From assembly GCA_013398955.1 (NCBI GenBank), contig VWPU01012144.1, positions 372,001 to 436,000 of the forward strand: a stretch of 64,000 bases of DNA, given 5' to 3'. Within the stretch, counting starts at the first letter, position 1; the number at the start of each line of letters is the position of its first letter. The notes below the pieces were generated by a model. That model was not told the DNA's origin. It did not search any database and saw nothing but the letters and a program-made list of their open reading frames with translations. The stretch is from Callaeas wilsoni. Its lineage: Eukaryota; Chordata; Aves; Passeriformes; Callaeidae. The position numbers were made by a program, and so were the translations under genes. Below, in pieces: positions 23,417-35,597 of the stretch.

Positions 23417-24088
23417 TGGATGAACAGACAATCTAACAGACTCTTGACTGCCTTCACTTACCCTTAATTGTTTCCAGTAAACAGCCCTGGCTTTGTCATT
23501 ATTTTAGAGCAGGAAAGTATTGATGCAAGTACTGCAAATGTTGCCATCAGCCCAGCCATAGGCTTCACCCATGTGAAATCCCACTAGAATCAGATAGATT
23601 TGTCCAACTGCATCTGTTCAGCTCAGCAAAGAGCCTGTAACCATGACCATGAGCTGTTCCAGTAGAATGTCCCGCATGGGCCATTCCATGGGACTGCACA
23701 ACATCTGCAGTGTTCCGTGCCACAGGCACCAGGGCAGCCTGCTACTGGCAGTAAGCTCCAGGTCTAAATGGGCTTTAAAGGGGATTCAAACACTTCTCCT
23801 CTTATCAAACTGCATTTTTAATTTGAATTAAGAACAGCTTTGTGTTATGTTAAGGTTTGGAGGGTTGGCCAGTAATATATATATGTATTTAATTTTTTTT
23901 ACCAGTTTATGCTTCCCAGTGTTTCCTGGTTTGCAATAGAGTCTGATATCCAAAGAGCAAAGTATTTGCAAAAGCTCTATGGCTTCAAGGTCCTTTGAAC
24001 TCCCCAGCACCAGGAGGAGATGAAAAGCTCACAAGACAGGCTGTTCTCCTGAGGATCTCAGCCCAATTTCCAGGAACTGAGGCAGGTC
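23417..24088. other. Gene-free spacer between the two 65-bp repeats
   Basis: Nothing recognisable is present. A short TATATATATG run lies near 23875-23885, and a T-run near 23893. Confidence 0.5.
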
Positions 24089-24153
24089 AAGTGCATTCAG
24101 GGGGATAAACTGAGGGAGGAAATATTCAGGTACCATTCAGCTATGCAGCCAAA
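24089..24153 (+). repeat. Dispersed direct repeat, copy B
   Basis: This is the second copy of the segment at 23352-23416, 737 bp downstream, about 89% identical. The bases just before it (CCAGGAACTGAGGCAGGTCA) weakly recall a MIR core, which is absent before copy A. Confidence 0.85.
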
Positions 24154-25337
24154 CCATCTGAGGTTTGCCTGTCACTTGTCTAGACACATGTTTCAAAAGG
24201 GAATAAAATAAAAGGAAGAAAAATACTCTGTCTGGGAATTCTTACCCGGTGACTTGCGCAGCCCGAGAGCTGGGTAATTCTCCTCAACTGAATAAACATC
24301 GGAGGCAGTCTGAGAGCAATTTGGCTCCAGAACAAATATTGTTACTGAATTCTTTGCACCTGCAGTGGCCAGGGAAATGATAATACACCCTCTCCACGTC
24401 TTCCTATGCCAGGCTTTGGAAAGCAGCCAGGAAGCATCTCCCATCTGCCACAGCACCGAGGTTTGTGCAGGCAGGGCTGCAGGCGCGACCCCGCTGGCGT
24501 CACCCCATCCCAAAGGGCAGCGTGGGTGTCAGCCTCACAGAGAGGAGCTGCTCGTGGCCTCCCTGAGGCATTCAAGGACCAAGCAACTGGGAAGAAGAAA
24601 TGAGCTTCTGGGGAGAAGAAATGTGGGTAACGGTCTCTGCTGTTCCCACCTCAGGCACATGAGCACAGCGATGGCTGACGTCCCTGTGAGCGCCTAAATT
24701 TGAGCTCATCAGCACCGTGGCTGCTCAGCTAACAGGGCCTCAAGACAGGTAAAAATAGGGGATAAATTGTGCTTTAAAATGTTTCTGCTGTAAAAGAACC
24801 TTTTCCCTGGAAGAATCCTAGGCAGAAATATATTAGCCTAATAAAGAGATCTTGCGTCTCACTTGGAATTTAATTCAGTCCTGAGTCACAAGTTACTGGG
24901 TTTATGCTACTCTTTGAGGGTATTTGACTGTATTTCCCTTAATTTTTAGTAAATCTAGTGAAATTCCTGTGGTTCTGTCTTGTATAGAGAACTTTTCAAG
25001 TTATTTGCATTTATCAAAAGCATAGAATAAAATGAACAAACTCTGTGTTCCGCTGGAATGGTTTGTCCTCAGTACATAAACAGTTGCATCACAATTTGCC
25101 ACCCTGCATTGCACTAGCTGGAGAATTCAGTCATTTAGTCCTGTACAAACCCCAATAATTTGCATTTTAAACCTATAACAAATAAATAATACATTTATTT
25201 ATGATATAAAGCTCATGTAGTTCAACAGGCTGCTGTTGAGGTGGCTTTCCTCACTCACAGCCCCAAATTCCTTCACAGTAGCAACCAGGGTAGGAAGTTT
25301 CATGCTATAAGGAACTCACTGTGTTAGGAGGGGTTTT
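24154..25337. other. Gene-free interval with AT-rich candidate conserved block (24760-25230)
   Basis: From 24760 to 25230 the DNA is AT-rich, repeat-free and full of compact AT-rich motifs (TATTTGCATTTATC near 25001, AATAATTTGCATTTTAAACC near 25154, AAATAAATAATACATTTATT near 25180). This texture is typical of conserved noncoding elements, but only alignment can show it. No gene is supported. Confidence 0.35.
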
Positions 25338-27269
25338 TTGAATTTTGCTTTTAGGTTATACCTACAAACACATGCACAGGGTCCTTGGTTTTATTCATCT
25401 CAGCATTCTCCATCTCTGTATCAGCTGGCAGGTTTAAGAACAGGTGACAACAAAACAATTTGGGCTGAGAAAAAAATGCTGGGTAAAGAGGAGAAAAGAT
25501 GCAAAGACAAGGATCAGATTATTAGGAGAGAACAAGAAAAAGAGAACACTTTATTGCAGAGCCTAAATTCAAAAGAATTATGCCAATTTCAGTTAGCTAA
25601 GTAGCTGTAAAGACTACCAAATATTCCTTATGATTCTTAAGCATATTAACTGATAATTATTCATATCTGTCCATGAAAATTAACCCTCACAACAGTGCAG
25701 TGAAATCACTGCAAATTCAGATTGGCAGAAAAAGCACTCTGGGCTTTGTATCACTTGACTGAGCTTAGCAAATGAAAACACAGGAGATTTGGTTGATCCT
25801 CCACAAAGCTTTTGGGATGTGACATGATCAGAAAGGAACAGGACAGTCTCATGATTAGGTTTTGATTGCAGGATAGTGCTGAGCACTAAACTGGACTCGT
25901 GAGCTGTGCTGCTTCCGAGCCCCTGGGATGAGCAGGATCCCTCTTTGCCTGTTTTGTCCATTTGGACAGGGAGCAGGATGTGCCCTGGCAATGTGTGAAT
26001 GTGGTTCCTGCAGCAGCACACAGCTAACTCAGGAAGGAACCTGAACAAAACTTGCCGTTCTCTGCCCAAGCAAGGGAAGGCGCCCTGCAAAACCCAGTGT
26101 GTCAGAAAGTGTTCTGCTTCTCTCGCCACACTGACAGAGCCCCATCACCTCACCCACCTGCTGCCCCCAGCCATTCACTCCTGCTCGAGGCATTCCCACA
26201 GAGGCACAGTGCATCCCAAGCTCCACAAAGGAGCAGCCCCGTTAGCAGAGCCTCTGTCGGATCCAGCCCAGACTTCCCCACAGTACCACATCATAAAACC
26301 ATCGCGCATCTGGCCCAGATTTAAGGCACAGTTAGCAGAATTGATACAAGAAAGAAACCAAGGACCGAATTAGTATCCCACAAGGTCGTTTGGGTTTTTT
26401 TCCACGTCCCAGATGAAGTGAGGAGCCATGTGGAGAAGTCCTGCGTTCACCTCCGAACCCTTCCCAAACGCTCTCTAGGTTTTACACTCTTTAAAACAGC
26501 TTCATTACCTGCTCTTTTTTTTGTTGCCAGGAGAGGTTAACAACATTACCGAGGGATGAAACATTCTTGAAACATTCTTTCTGGCTCATCAAACAGGATT
26601 AGCGCATGAATTACTCCGGGTGGTGCACACCTAGAGGAGACGGGCGGTGGGGCTGCACCATCACCTTGTCCTCTTCAGGGAGTCACCGCAGAACTGTGGG
26701 GTGTGCACACACGTGGCTTGGTGGGTTTGGAGGGGAGGGAGGGGGATAATCCCCCCAAGTGCTGCTGCTGAGGGCTGCCCGAGCGCTGGGGTTGCTCTGT
26801 GCTTGGCCAGTGCTGCCATGAGTGTGGCACACACTGGGAAATCCTCCCCACCACCTGTCCCCGTGGGCCTGCCTGGCTGCAGAAGGGCCAGGTGAGCCAG
26901 CAGGGCAGAACTCCATGCCTTGGGAAAGCTCAGCTCTCCCTGAGCCTTCATCTCCTTGCTGGGGAAGGCTGTGCTCCTTGGCAGCACAAAGATGTGACAA
27001 CCAGGTGTTCTAACCCCCAGCAGGGAATGGCCTGCTCTGCCTTTCCTAGGAAAAGCAGCATTTCCAGCTTCCCACCAGACAAACACTCTTCCTACCAACA
27101 TTTTTTTTCAATAAACTGCACAGGTTATCAAGACCCTCCACGTTTGACTTTGCACAGCAGCTTTGCTCTTCCAACAACCTGCCCTGCATCACTGACAGGT
27201 ACCAATGTTCCCAGGGTGTAAGTTTGTTCCCTCCTTTTGTCTTTACTTTTGATCTGTCACCAACAGTGG
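25338..27269. other. Gene-free interval, GC-richer
   Basis: Frames up to 149 codons (25680-26129, minus) and 146 codons (26661-27101, minus) overlap frames on the opposite strand, with no motifs. The 26640-26900 part is GC-rich with few CpG. No repeat is recognised. Confidence 0.5.
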
Positions 27270-27450
27270 GTTACAAAATAAAGCTCTGCATGTCCCTTGA
27301 CAATTGTATTTATTTAGGTGTCCCTGGCAGCCCAAAACATTTATGGTCATTGCAATTTTAAACTTTTTGTTGCACTCTTGAGTATCTCCTGAAAATAGAA
27401 ATTAAAGCGATTGGGAAACACAAATGTTTTATAGATTATATGCATGTCTT
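27270..27450. other. AT-rich candidate conserved noncoding block
   Basis: The block is unique and AT-rich, with TTGTATTTATTTAGGTGT near 27305 and ACAAATGTTTTATAGATTAT near 27420. No transposon signature or open frame is present. Conservation is inferred from texture only. Confidence 0.25.
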
Positions 27451-28289
27451 CTAGAGGTAGTAGCCAGCTAAGCAGAAGGTAAGGGGAAAAAAGCAGAGAT
27501 TAAAATCTAGGTCAGAACAAATGTTGGACAAGAGCCTACGCTGTCAAGTCCCAGGCATCCCACAAGAGAAAGAATGAAAGGGCACAAAAAGGATTTTTTT
27601 TTTTTTAAAAGAAGGAATAGCGGCCTTTTCCAACATCCCATAATATGGAAAAAAGGACATTTCAGAAATTCTATTGCTTCATTCCATCTGCTCCTAGGAC
27701 AGCCATTACTGGCCACTAATTTTACAGATGCTTCGTTACTTGTGCCGCTGGCTTGTGCTTGTCTTGCCCTGCCCCTCCTTCAATCCCAGCCTCACCTCTG
27801 GCTTGCTGCTCTGCAGTCTCTCTGCTCCAGACACAGAACACCAAGCCCTTTTGGTCTGCTCAGTCCCCACCAAAGCAAAATAAGCCCCTGCCTTTCCTGC
27901 AGAGCAGCCAGACTCGGGTGATCCCATGCACAGGTGGGCACCAGCAGCAGGAGCCGTTTGCACTCCCTGTGCTCCGCTCCCAATCTTTACGAGGCCTTGG
28001 GCACACGAGCCAGTTTTCCCCAGATCCCGAGCATTTGGGAGCTGCAGATTTCACACCAGTTAACCCCACCAAAGAGGGAAGGTGAGCCCCGTGGCTACTG
28101 CAGGATGCAAAACCCCGTCCTGGCTCTGGGGAAGGTGCAGGGATCAGAGCAAGCCGAGGCACAGCCTCTGCCATGCCCACACCTCTGCCCGCAGTTGGAG
28201 CATCACCAGGTGCCAGGGCTGGCCGTCCAGGTGAGAAGAGAACAGCCACAGCCATTGAGGACTGAGGTTCGTGCTTCACTGAAGTTGCA
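27451..28289. other. Gene-free interval, GC-richer
   Basis: Overlapping frames on both strands (for example 27860-28279 minus, 27934-28296 plus) cancel each other as coding evidence. A T/A run lies at about 27594-27609. Confidence 0.5.
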
Positions 28290-28378
28290 GCCTTAGGCTA
28301 CTTTTTTTTCAAAAGCAGCAGCATTATTTTAAAAGCTTCACTTTCAGAAGTGACTTAAGCACTTCAATAGCAAATCTT
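28290..28378. repeat. Possible fossil palindromic repeat
   Basis: GCCTTAGGCTAC, a TTTTCAAAAG core and CAGAAGTGACTTAAGCACTT resemble an old amniote repeat with alternating 'gacttaggcac' and 'ttttcaaaag' motifs. A related piece appears to be the insert at 59198-59289. Weak, memory-based call. Confidence 0.35.
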
Positions 28379-30844
28379 GCTGGCTCACAGTGAGGTTTAC
28401 ACCCTTAACTGCCTTAAGTTACTCCTGAAACAGGCTCCAGGCTCCCACCATTTCACTGCTTCTCTGACTGAGCTACCAGGCTTCAGGACAGGGACTCTCA
28501 CTCCGTAAGACTGGGTTTTAAAATCCATGCCTAAATCACTGACTTGTTTGGGTGCCAAGATGTTCAAAATAATGGTTATTCTTTTTATTGTGGGGCTGAC
28601 CCTGCATTCCTCGTGGAATCAACGTTCCCTTCACTTCTGAAAGGTGCAAAGAAAAGCAGCCACCATCTTGTTGCCAAATCATTCTCCATGGGAGATTTGA
28701 TTTGAAACTCACAAAATACCAGGATTTATGAGAGGAACTGGCCGCAATGTGATCATAAGAACATACCAACGTTGTAGTTCCCCACCCTTTGATCTTGGCA
28801 CTTTAATGATTAATTAGTGCTAAAGTACTGGAAAAATACCTCACTTGAGGCAGTTTAAAGCTTCTCTTTGTATAGATACAAACTATGACTCACATGAAAG
28901 GATAACCCAGAACTGCAAGAGGGTGAGATTAACGCAGAAGCCTCTGGTCACATGCAGATGTTTGCCCAACTGGACCAATGGGAGAATCTGTTCAGCTTTA
29001 GGGACTGTCTCCACTGAACTGCCTACATTTTCCATCACTTGCACTGCAAGGAAGGCTGTCAACATGGAGGGAAATCCATCCCTCAGAAACAGACACACGT
29101 TCAAGGATGCGTGAGCCTTAATGAAGCATCAAATCTTACGGCAATTTTCAGAAAATATTCCTCACCTGGTGTGGTTGGAGAGAAGCCTTTTCCCCTTCCT
29201 CTGTCACAACTGTGCATTTCAATGCTTCCAAATATGCTCCAAGGTGTAAGTCCCACTGCCACCAGTGCTCAGGACAAAGCATGACATGGGAGGGAAAGCT
29301 TTTCATGTGTAACCCTGCAGAGTTTACATGTAAAAAGCTGGGTGCTGACCTTACGGATTCACAGCCCTCCCTCTCACCCTTCTTCTTCAGCCATCTGTCC
29401 CTGTGCCTGCAACCACTCAGGGACGTAGGACAGGACAAGAGCACTCAACCTAACCAGAAATGGCTGAAGTGCCTCCTCAGCCAAAACCCACTGCAGTGCG
29501 GAGACCCCAGAAGCAAAGCTCTCTGTAACCTTTCCTCTCCTAAAGACCTGTGGGCCAAGTCCCCCAGCACTGGGCTGGGGCAGGGCAGTGCCTCCAGGCT
29601 GGATTTCCACCTCTGCCTGCTGCTGGGAGCAGCCACAGCTTCCCAGAGAGGGACCTGTGTGCAGGGCCTGATAAACCATGAGATCCTGCCAAGATAAAGT
29701 GAGTAATACACAGCCCTTTCCTTACCCTGATTGCAGCCGCGTGCTGCAAACGCATTCTGATTTATGTCAGGTTTGCAGCAGTGCACGTGGAGCCCGCTGC
29801 TTGCAGCCTGCAAGTGGAGCTGACTTTGTTCTGGGACAAATTTCAGGAAAGGTTTGCTTGGGGTCTCTTTTCTATAGGGGAACTTCCAAATGAAGTGCTT
29901 GACTTGGACTCACCAGAGCAACGAAGATGGTTTGCTGAAGATGCCATAACATCAGTTTCAGTTTGGATCCTTCTCACCTCCATCACTGCCAGGCTCTGGG
30001 CCCTCAGAAGAAGGCACCATCCATTATGGCACAGTTTACCAATGAAGTCAGGATTTATTTCTCCATGCGTTCAATGTTTCCATCCATAGCATGGGTGTGG
30101 GATAAGCCTGAATTGATTTGCTTTGAGATCATCACATCAAAGGTGCCCTTGAAGCACAGACCATTAGCGTTTTATTGGCAGTAAGTAGATTTTAATATTC
30201 ACTAGCAGAGCTACTGGAAGTGCTCTTGGTGGAACCTGAAAGGCAGAAGCATTGGCTGGACTTTGTGTTCCTTACAAGAACTGAGGCTGAGCTCAAGTCC
30301 AGTCAAAGTGCAGCTGAGGTGGAGCACAGCCTGGTCAGGTAACGGAGGGGCAAGGCCCAAGGGACTGTGGCACACCCACATCACATGAAACAGGAAAACC
30401 TTTCCAAGTTTGGCATCCAAACCCACTTGGCCTCAGAGGAATTCCACATGATCCTCAAATTTAATTGAAATCTGAGGTAGGAATACAGAATTCCTAGCCT
30501 GTGTAAGGAAGGGGATCTGCTCCCAGTGCTTTGATCCTCTCTCAGTTAAAGCAGAAGGGAAAGGTTGATATAAATAGCGTTAGCTAGGAAACCAGGACTC
30601 CAGCTAGGAGGATTTCTGAGCATGCAACATTGGTTGTGCTGTGAATTTTGGAGGCTACAATGTGCCCCTCTTCCCTCAAAACAGGGCATCTGCCTGGAAG
30701 AGGTGGAAACAGAAGGGCAAGTAACCAATCTCAGCCAAGCAGGGTCATTGCTTGGACCCTGGATTCCCACATAACCAGGAATGTCAAACACTAGGCTGGT
30801 GCACAGAAATATATGGATAGTAAAGGGAGAATCCATCTGCTTGT
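28379..30844. other. Gene-free interval
   Basis: Mostly unique sequence. Frames at 29212-29697 (plus, 161 codons) and 29445-29813 (minus, 122 codons) overlap and show no domain. Confidence 0.5.
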
Positions 30845-30888
30845 GTCTATCTGTCTGTCTCTATCCCTTCTTTTCTTCCCCTCCCTCA
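30845..30888 (+). repeat. Degenerate pyrimidine repeat
   Basis: TCTATCTGTCTGTCTCTATC leads into a pure C/T run ending CCCTCCCTC. It is a degenerate tetranucleotide microsatellite. Confidence 0.85.
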
Positions 30889-33290
30889 ATTCCATCTAGG
30901 ACCAAAGACCTTATCCCTTCAGAAAAACCTGTCAGAAGCTAAACTACTCCAGGGTAAAATGTCAGCCTGAATGATGAGAAAGATTCTTAAAAAGTCTAGG
31001 AATAAATATTTAAAGATCCTTATTGTTATGTACACAACAGCAGCTGCTTTCATTCTAAACTTGAATGAAAATTGCAGGATGGAAAATGCAATTCACAGAT
31101 GAATAAGCAGCAGCTGTCCTGCACTGCGAATGAGCCAAAGGAGAGAGTACAGGGAATCATGGAGCTGTGCACAACTTTGGCTGGTGGCTTTGGTGTCTCC
31201 TTCATCGCAGACAGGGAGCTCACAGACGGCCCAAAGAAGCTACAGAAGAAAGCACCTCCACGCCTGATAAACAAGGAACAGAAGGTTCCTGTGCAGAGCA
31301 GGGTGAGGGACGCCAGGAGAGGCAAGTGGCAGCACAGGGAGGTGCAGGGTCTGCTCACCTTGTCCTGGCAGTCACAGCTGCTTGCCGTCCTCGGGAGAGG
31401 CCATCACCTTGATCCGCTTTCATCTCTCCTGGCTGCAAGGAGCTGAAGGGGCCAGGAGCTGGCCTTTGGAGCAGGGCTGTGGGTGGAGCCCAGCGTCGGC
31501 CCCATTGCTTGCCATGTGCTCTGCCAAGCCATCCAGTCCCATCTCCCTGTGGCAGCTCCTTTATCGCGTGTCATCTGAGCTTTGGGTCTGCAGTGAAACT
31601 CTAACTCTTGGCAGATTCTTCATGTCTCTGGATTTCAAAGAGGACACCTCTGCAGGTCTGGAATCCATACTGGAAACTGGCCACTGCTTATAAGACATGA
31701 GTGCTTTGCCCTAAAAATAGTTAGTGGCGCATTCAGAGCGGGAGAAAACAGAGACAACACTTCTGAACTCAACTCTGAGCACTGTTTACCCCTTAGGATA
31801 TCCAGTAATGTTTCCTTCCAGGAGTAGCTCCTGGGAGATATCCACACATCTGCCTGGCTTGCAAGGATGTCAGGAGAAAAGCTCTCAACAAAGAGCTGTA
31901 TCTTACATCACACCCTAGATGCAGGGAGCCCCGGGGCTTTGGCATACCTTTGTGAGGAGCACATTCCTAAGTCGAGGGCTCTCTTCACAGGAACACCCTA
32001 TCCTGCAGCGCTAACACACTTAATCCACAGCCCCCAGGGAGAACCTCCCACCACCCACAATTCCTGGGTGATGCAGTGAATTCTGTTTATAGCCAGATAC
32101 ACCGCTGGCAACCAACTAATTACCCAGCAGCAAAAGCAGTGGAATGAGAGTCAAAGAGCCATTTCCCAGTGCCAAGTTCCCCAACTCTTCCTCCCTCTCC
32201 CTCCTTCTCTCTCCAGAAAAAGAAAACCAAAAAGAGATGGCATGTTCAGCACATTGAAGTGCTTTGAGACTCAAGTGAGTAACCCACTCATTATTTTTCT
32301 TTTCAGAACTTAATAAACCGGGATCTTCCAGTTTCTCCAGACACAAAATGCAACAGTGAGTCTTTAGCTCCTGAAGTTCCATATTCTATAGGTGTTCTTG
32401 TGCATTTCCCTCTTAAAATTTCAATGGAATAGTCCCCCTTTTTTGTCCTGGTTATCTTTGAGAGATTTATCAGAACAATCCAGACTGGTTTTGTAAATTT
32501 GAGTGTCATATTGGTGATGCAGACAGCTTTTCAGCTGGACACAATTTTCGGAAGGAGGAGATTCCATTTTCATTTATTTCTCTTAGGCTCATTCCAAAGA
32601 AAGAAAGCCAACCTCTGCCCTATTTTGGACAGGTGGAGGAGAAAAATGGATGTAATGGACATGTACCAAAACACGTGCTGCAGAACCAGGCTCGTTTTGT
32701 CTGGCAGGAGGCCCTGCTGTGTCTGAAAAAACCAGAAGTGAAGACCCCCAGCCCCAGCAGGAGCAAAGGCAGGAAAAACCCAAACCGCAGTGTGAAGGGC
32801 AAGAGGTGAATTGGAGCCCTGCTGGCCTGTCCTGCTCTGTGCTGAGCTCCCCGTGGGCCGATGCTGGCTGGGAGGAGCGTGTTCCCTTGGGCTGTGGCAG
32901 CCAGACTGGTTTGGTGACTGCTGCATTTGCTTGTCCCTGGCCCCCGCACTCCAGGTGCTGCCCCTCATAATCCTAATCCATCGCCGTGGTGCAGTGCCCT
33001 GTCCTGCCTTCCTGCACAGCAGTGCAAGCAGCTCCTGGGTTTTCCTTATGATCAAGAGGAGGAAGATGATCCTATGGCTGCAGGGAAGGATTAGAGGTTG
33101 GAATCTGTGCCCTATTTTGGGCTATGCTGTTGGGCAAATTGAATTATCTACGCTTTCCATAGTTCCTTGTAAAGAAACTTTACACTTGGAGATGAGGACA
33201 TTATCCTGCTTCCTTCCCTCCCTGAATTAAATGTCTGTCAATTCTTTGCGAGATGCAAAGGGACCAAAATCCCACACAAACACGCCTGCA
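30889..33290. other. Gene-free interval
   Basis: Chance frames include 32570-33055 (minus, 161 codons) opposite 32811-33230 (plus, 139 codons). A 30-nt pure pyrimidine run at 32185-32214 precedes CCAG and would act as a good splice acceptor, but no exon is evident after it. Confidence 0.5.
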
Positions 33291-33826
33291 GATACTTTTC
33301 AATGGATTTTATACCTAGAAGGTCCCATTGAAATGCAAATATTGGGCCCTTCCCAATTAAACAAGTTTCTGTACCACAGATAACCTAAGCTAAAGGAAGT
33401 GGAATAGTCCATATGGAAATAACCATCCCATTAAAAGCATTATTAAAATGAATACATTTCAGTGCACCTGGAAAGGAATTGTCGATGGCAAAGCACCAGT
33501 GGAGCACAAAACCAGAGGGAAGTGTCTCCTGGAGCCACCTTTCTGTGCAGTCTCAGGGTCTTGGGAGTGCTGGAGAGGCACCAGCAGGGCCATCTGAGCT
33601 GGCAGAGGAGATGGGGGCCCCGAGCACCACAGGTGAGAGGATGCATCCCAGCTGTCACAGCTCTCTCCCAGGTAAAAGCTAATCCTGCTGGAACTGCTTC
33701 ATCCCTCCGTGAACGCCGCGGCTGCTGCTGGGTGTGGCAGAGGCACCCAAATAGGAAAGTCTCAGCAAGAAAAGAATCTGCTGTGCTGTCTCCTGCCATC
33801 ACAGCTGTGTCAGAAAACTGGATTTT
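33291..33826. other. Gene-free interval
   Basis: The left half (33290-33460) is AT-rich and unique. The right half carries the start of a 221-codon plus-strand frame (33462-34127), opposed by a 136-codon minus-strand frame; neither has a recognisable domain. Confidence 0.5.
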
Positions 33827-33839
33827 TGTGTGTGTGTGT
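33827..33839 (+). repeat. Short (TG)n microsatellite
   Basis: Thirteen bases of alternating T and G. It lies inside the chance 221-codon frame. Confidence 0.95.
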
Positions 33840-34119
33840 TTTCCTAAAGACACAAAGCCCCTACATACCGATCCTATTTTAGCCCAGTTAAGAGTCCAGA
33901 CAACAAAATTACTTTTGGTTCAACTTATTCCTGGAAGCGTGTGGGGCACTGACCCCAATATCGCAAAGCAAAGTCACAGCTCTTCTGCAAAATCTGTGAT
34001 CATTTTTTCCAACCAGTGTCCCATTTCAGCTATGGAAAATCGCTGTCTAAAGGTGCAAATACCGTTTTTCATCAGGGTAACAACGCACTACAGCTATAAC
34101 ACACATGGTTGTAGCTCGT
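33840..34119. other. Gene-free interval
   Basis: Unique sequence bridging to the AT-rich block; nothing recognisable apart from the tail of the chance frame noted before it. Confidence 0.5.
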
Positions 34120-34560
34120 TTAATTAAGGAGTTTAATTTCCCTCAATTGTCTGTTAAGGCATCACACAGGTGTTTCATTTCAGAGTGCATTAGTACATGA
34201 GGCTCTAAGCCTAAAAGCTAATTTTTAACTTAACCTAATAATGTTAGTAATAACGACCTGTGATTACTGTCTTGTGAATCAGAACCTATGATACTTAAAA
34301 TAATTAGCATCAAAGCCTAACTAGTACCTTGCTAAATTCATTATCAGCCCTAAACCCTCAGCACTGAATTGAACTTTAAACTGAATGTTGGTGTGGCCTT
34401 TTCCCTACACACATTGGAGGCAGCATTTTAACAAATTTAATTTGGAAATGTAGTTAAAAATTTCATTCACCAGTATTTTCTTGGAGGAAGAAACTGTGGT
34501 ATTAGCACAAAGTACAATTTGATTAAAAAACAATGAGCTATTTTATGTGGTCCCTGCTGT
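34120..34560. other. AT-rich candidate conserved noncoding block
   Basis: This is the most striking candidate: about 440 bp with very few long open frames, no repeat signature and dense AT-rich cores (GTTTAATTAAGGAGTTTAAT near 34119, CTTAAAATAATTAGCATCAA near 34293, ACAAATTTAATTTGGAAATG near 34432, a TTGATTAAAAAACAATGAGC stretch near 34518). AATTAG/TTAATT cores suit homeodomain proteins and ACAATG suits SOX factors. Function is inferred only. Confidence 0.35.
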
Positions 34561-35576
34561 GTTTGGAGCACACGTTTCCCCCCAGCTAGGGAATTGCTGC
34601 AGGAATTATTACACTGACCCAAATCTGTGGCCAATGAAGGCCATTAAGCTCTTAGGGAACATCTCTGGGGGCTTCTGAGGGTGACAGAAAGCAGCTGGCT
34701 TTGGGTAAACCTTGACAAAGGAGATTCCTCAGTGCCTTTCCACCCCAAGAGGAAATGATACTCTTACACTTTGTGTTGACAGTCAGCCTTTCCTCCGAGG
34801 TCAGGGAGGGACTCAGCTGTCCTCTGCCCCTGGAGAGGAGATGCTGTTCCTTAGGAAGTGGCTGTCACTCCTGCAAGTGAAAGAGTAAGAAGAGAGTTCC
34901 TGCTTTCCCCAGGGACTGGCTCCCCTCTAACTGCTGCAGGAGAAACAAAAACCTTTCTCAAAAGACAGGCAACAGCAAAGGAGGAGCCAGAAGGGCTTTG
35001 AAGTGTAGCTCTTCCTCCTGGATCAAGTGGGAAGAGATGGGATCCCAGCAAGTGCCTGTGAGCAGCCAGTAATTACGGACATGGAAGTGGGATGACTTGG
35101 AGGAGGTCAGGAGCCCCCAGCAGAGTGTGGCTTCCCCCAGGACCCTGCAGCTTGCCAGTGGCCATCTCATTTCGTGCCTCACGTGCCTATTTGTGACAGG
35201 AGCAGCTCCCAGCCAATGCCCCACCACAACGGAGGGGTTTGGAGGGCACACCTGACAGACGGACCCGACCCCAGCCTGCGGCTGCAGCATCCAGGGCGCC
35301 AACCCCGGCTGGGAACAGAGACAAACCAGAGGTGCAAGCTGCTGAAATGGCAGGAATCCCTTATCCTGTACGCCTGCCACAGAGAGGAGCAACCAGAACA
35401 CCAGACCCTGAGCAATAAACAATATTTCAGGCATTACGAACACGCGGGAGAGCGCTGCTGATGAAAGATTTGTAGTTGTTATTAATATTGTTGAGTCCAA
35501 GCTGAGACCTGAAGCTCAGTCTGCACTTGAACCTTCTCCAGGTGCTCAGATTTCCTGATGTAGATCTGCCTGACAA
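34561..35576. other. Gene-free interval
   Basis: A 180-codon minus-strand frame (34958-35500) has no recognisable domain and is opposed by a 95-codon plus-strand frame. Otherwise unique. Confidence 0.5.
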
Positions 35577-35597
35577 AACAACAACAACAACAACAAA
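35577..35597 (+). repeat. (ACA)n trinucleotide microsatellite
   Basis: About seven ACA units in a row. Confidence 0.95.

Noticed and set aside
33462..34127. 221-codon open frame, plus strand
   Set aside because: It spans a (TG)n microsatellite and ends inside an AT-rich block, and a 136-codon minus-strand frame opposes it. No family is recognisable.
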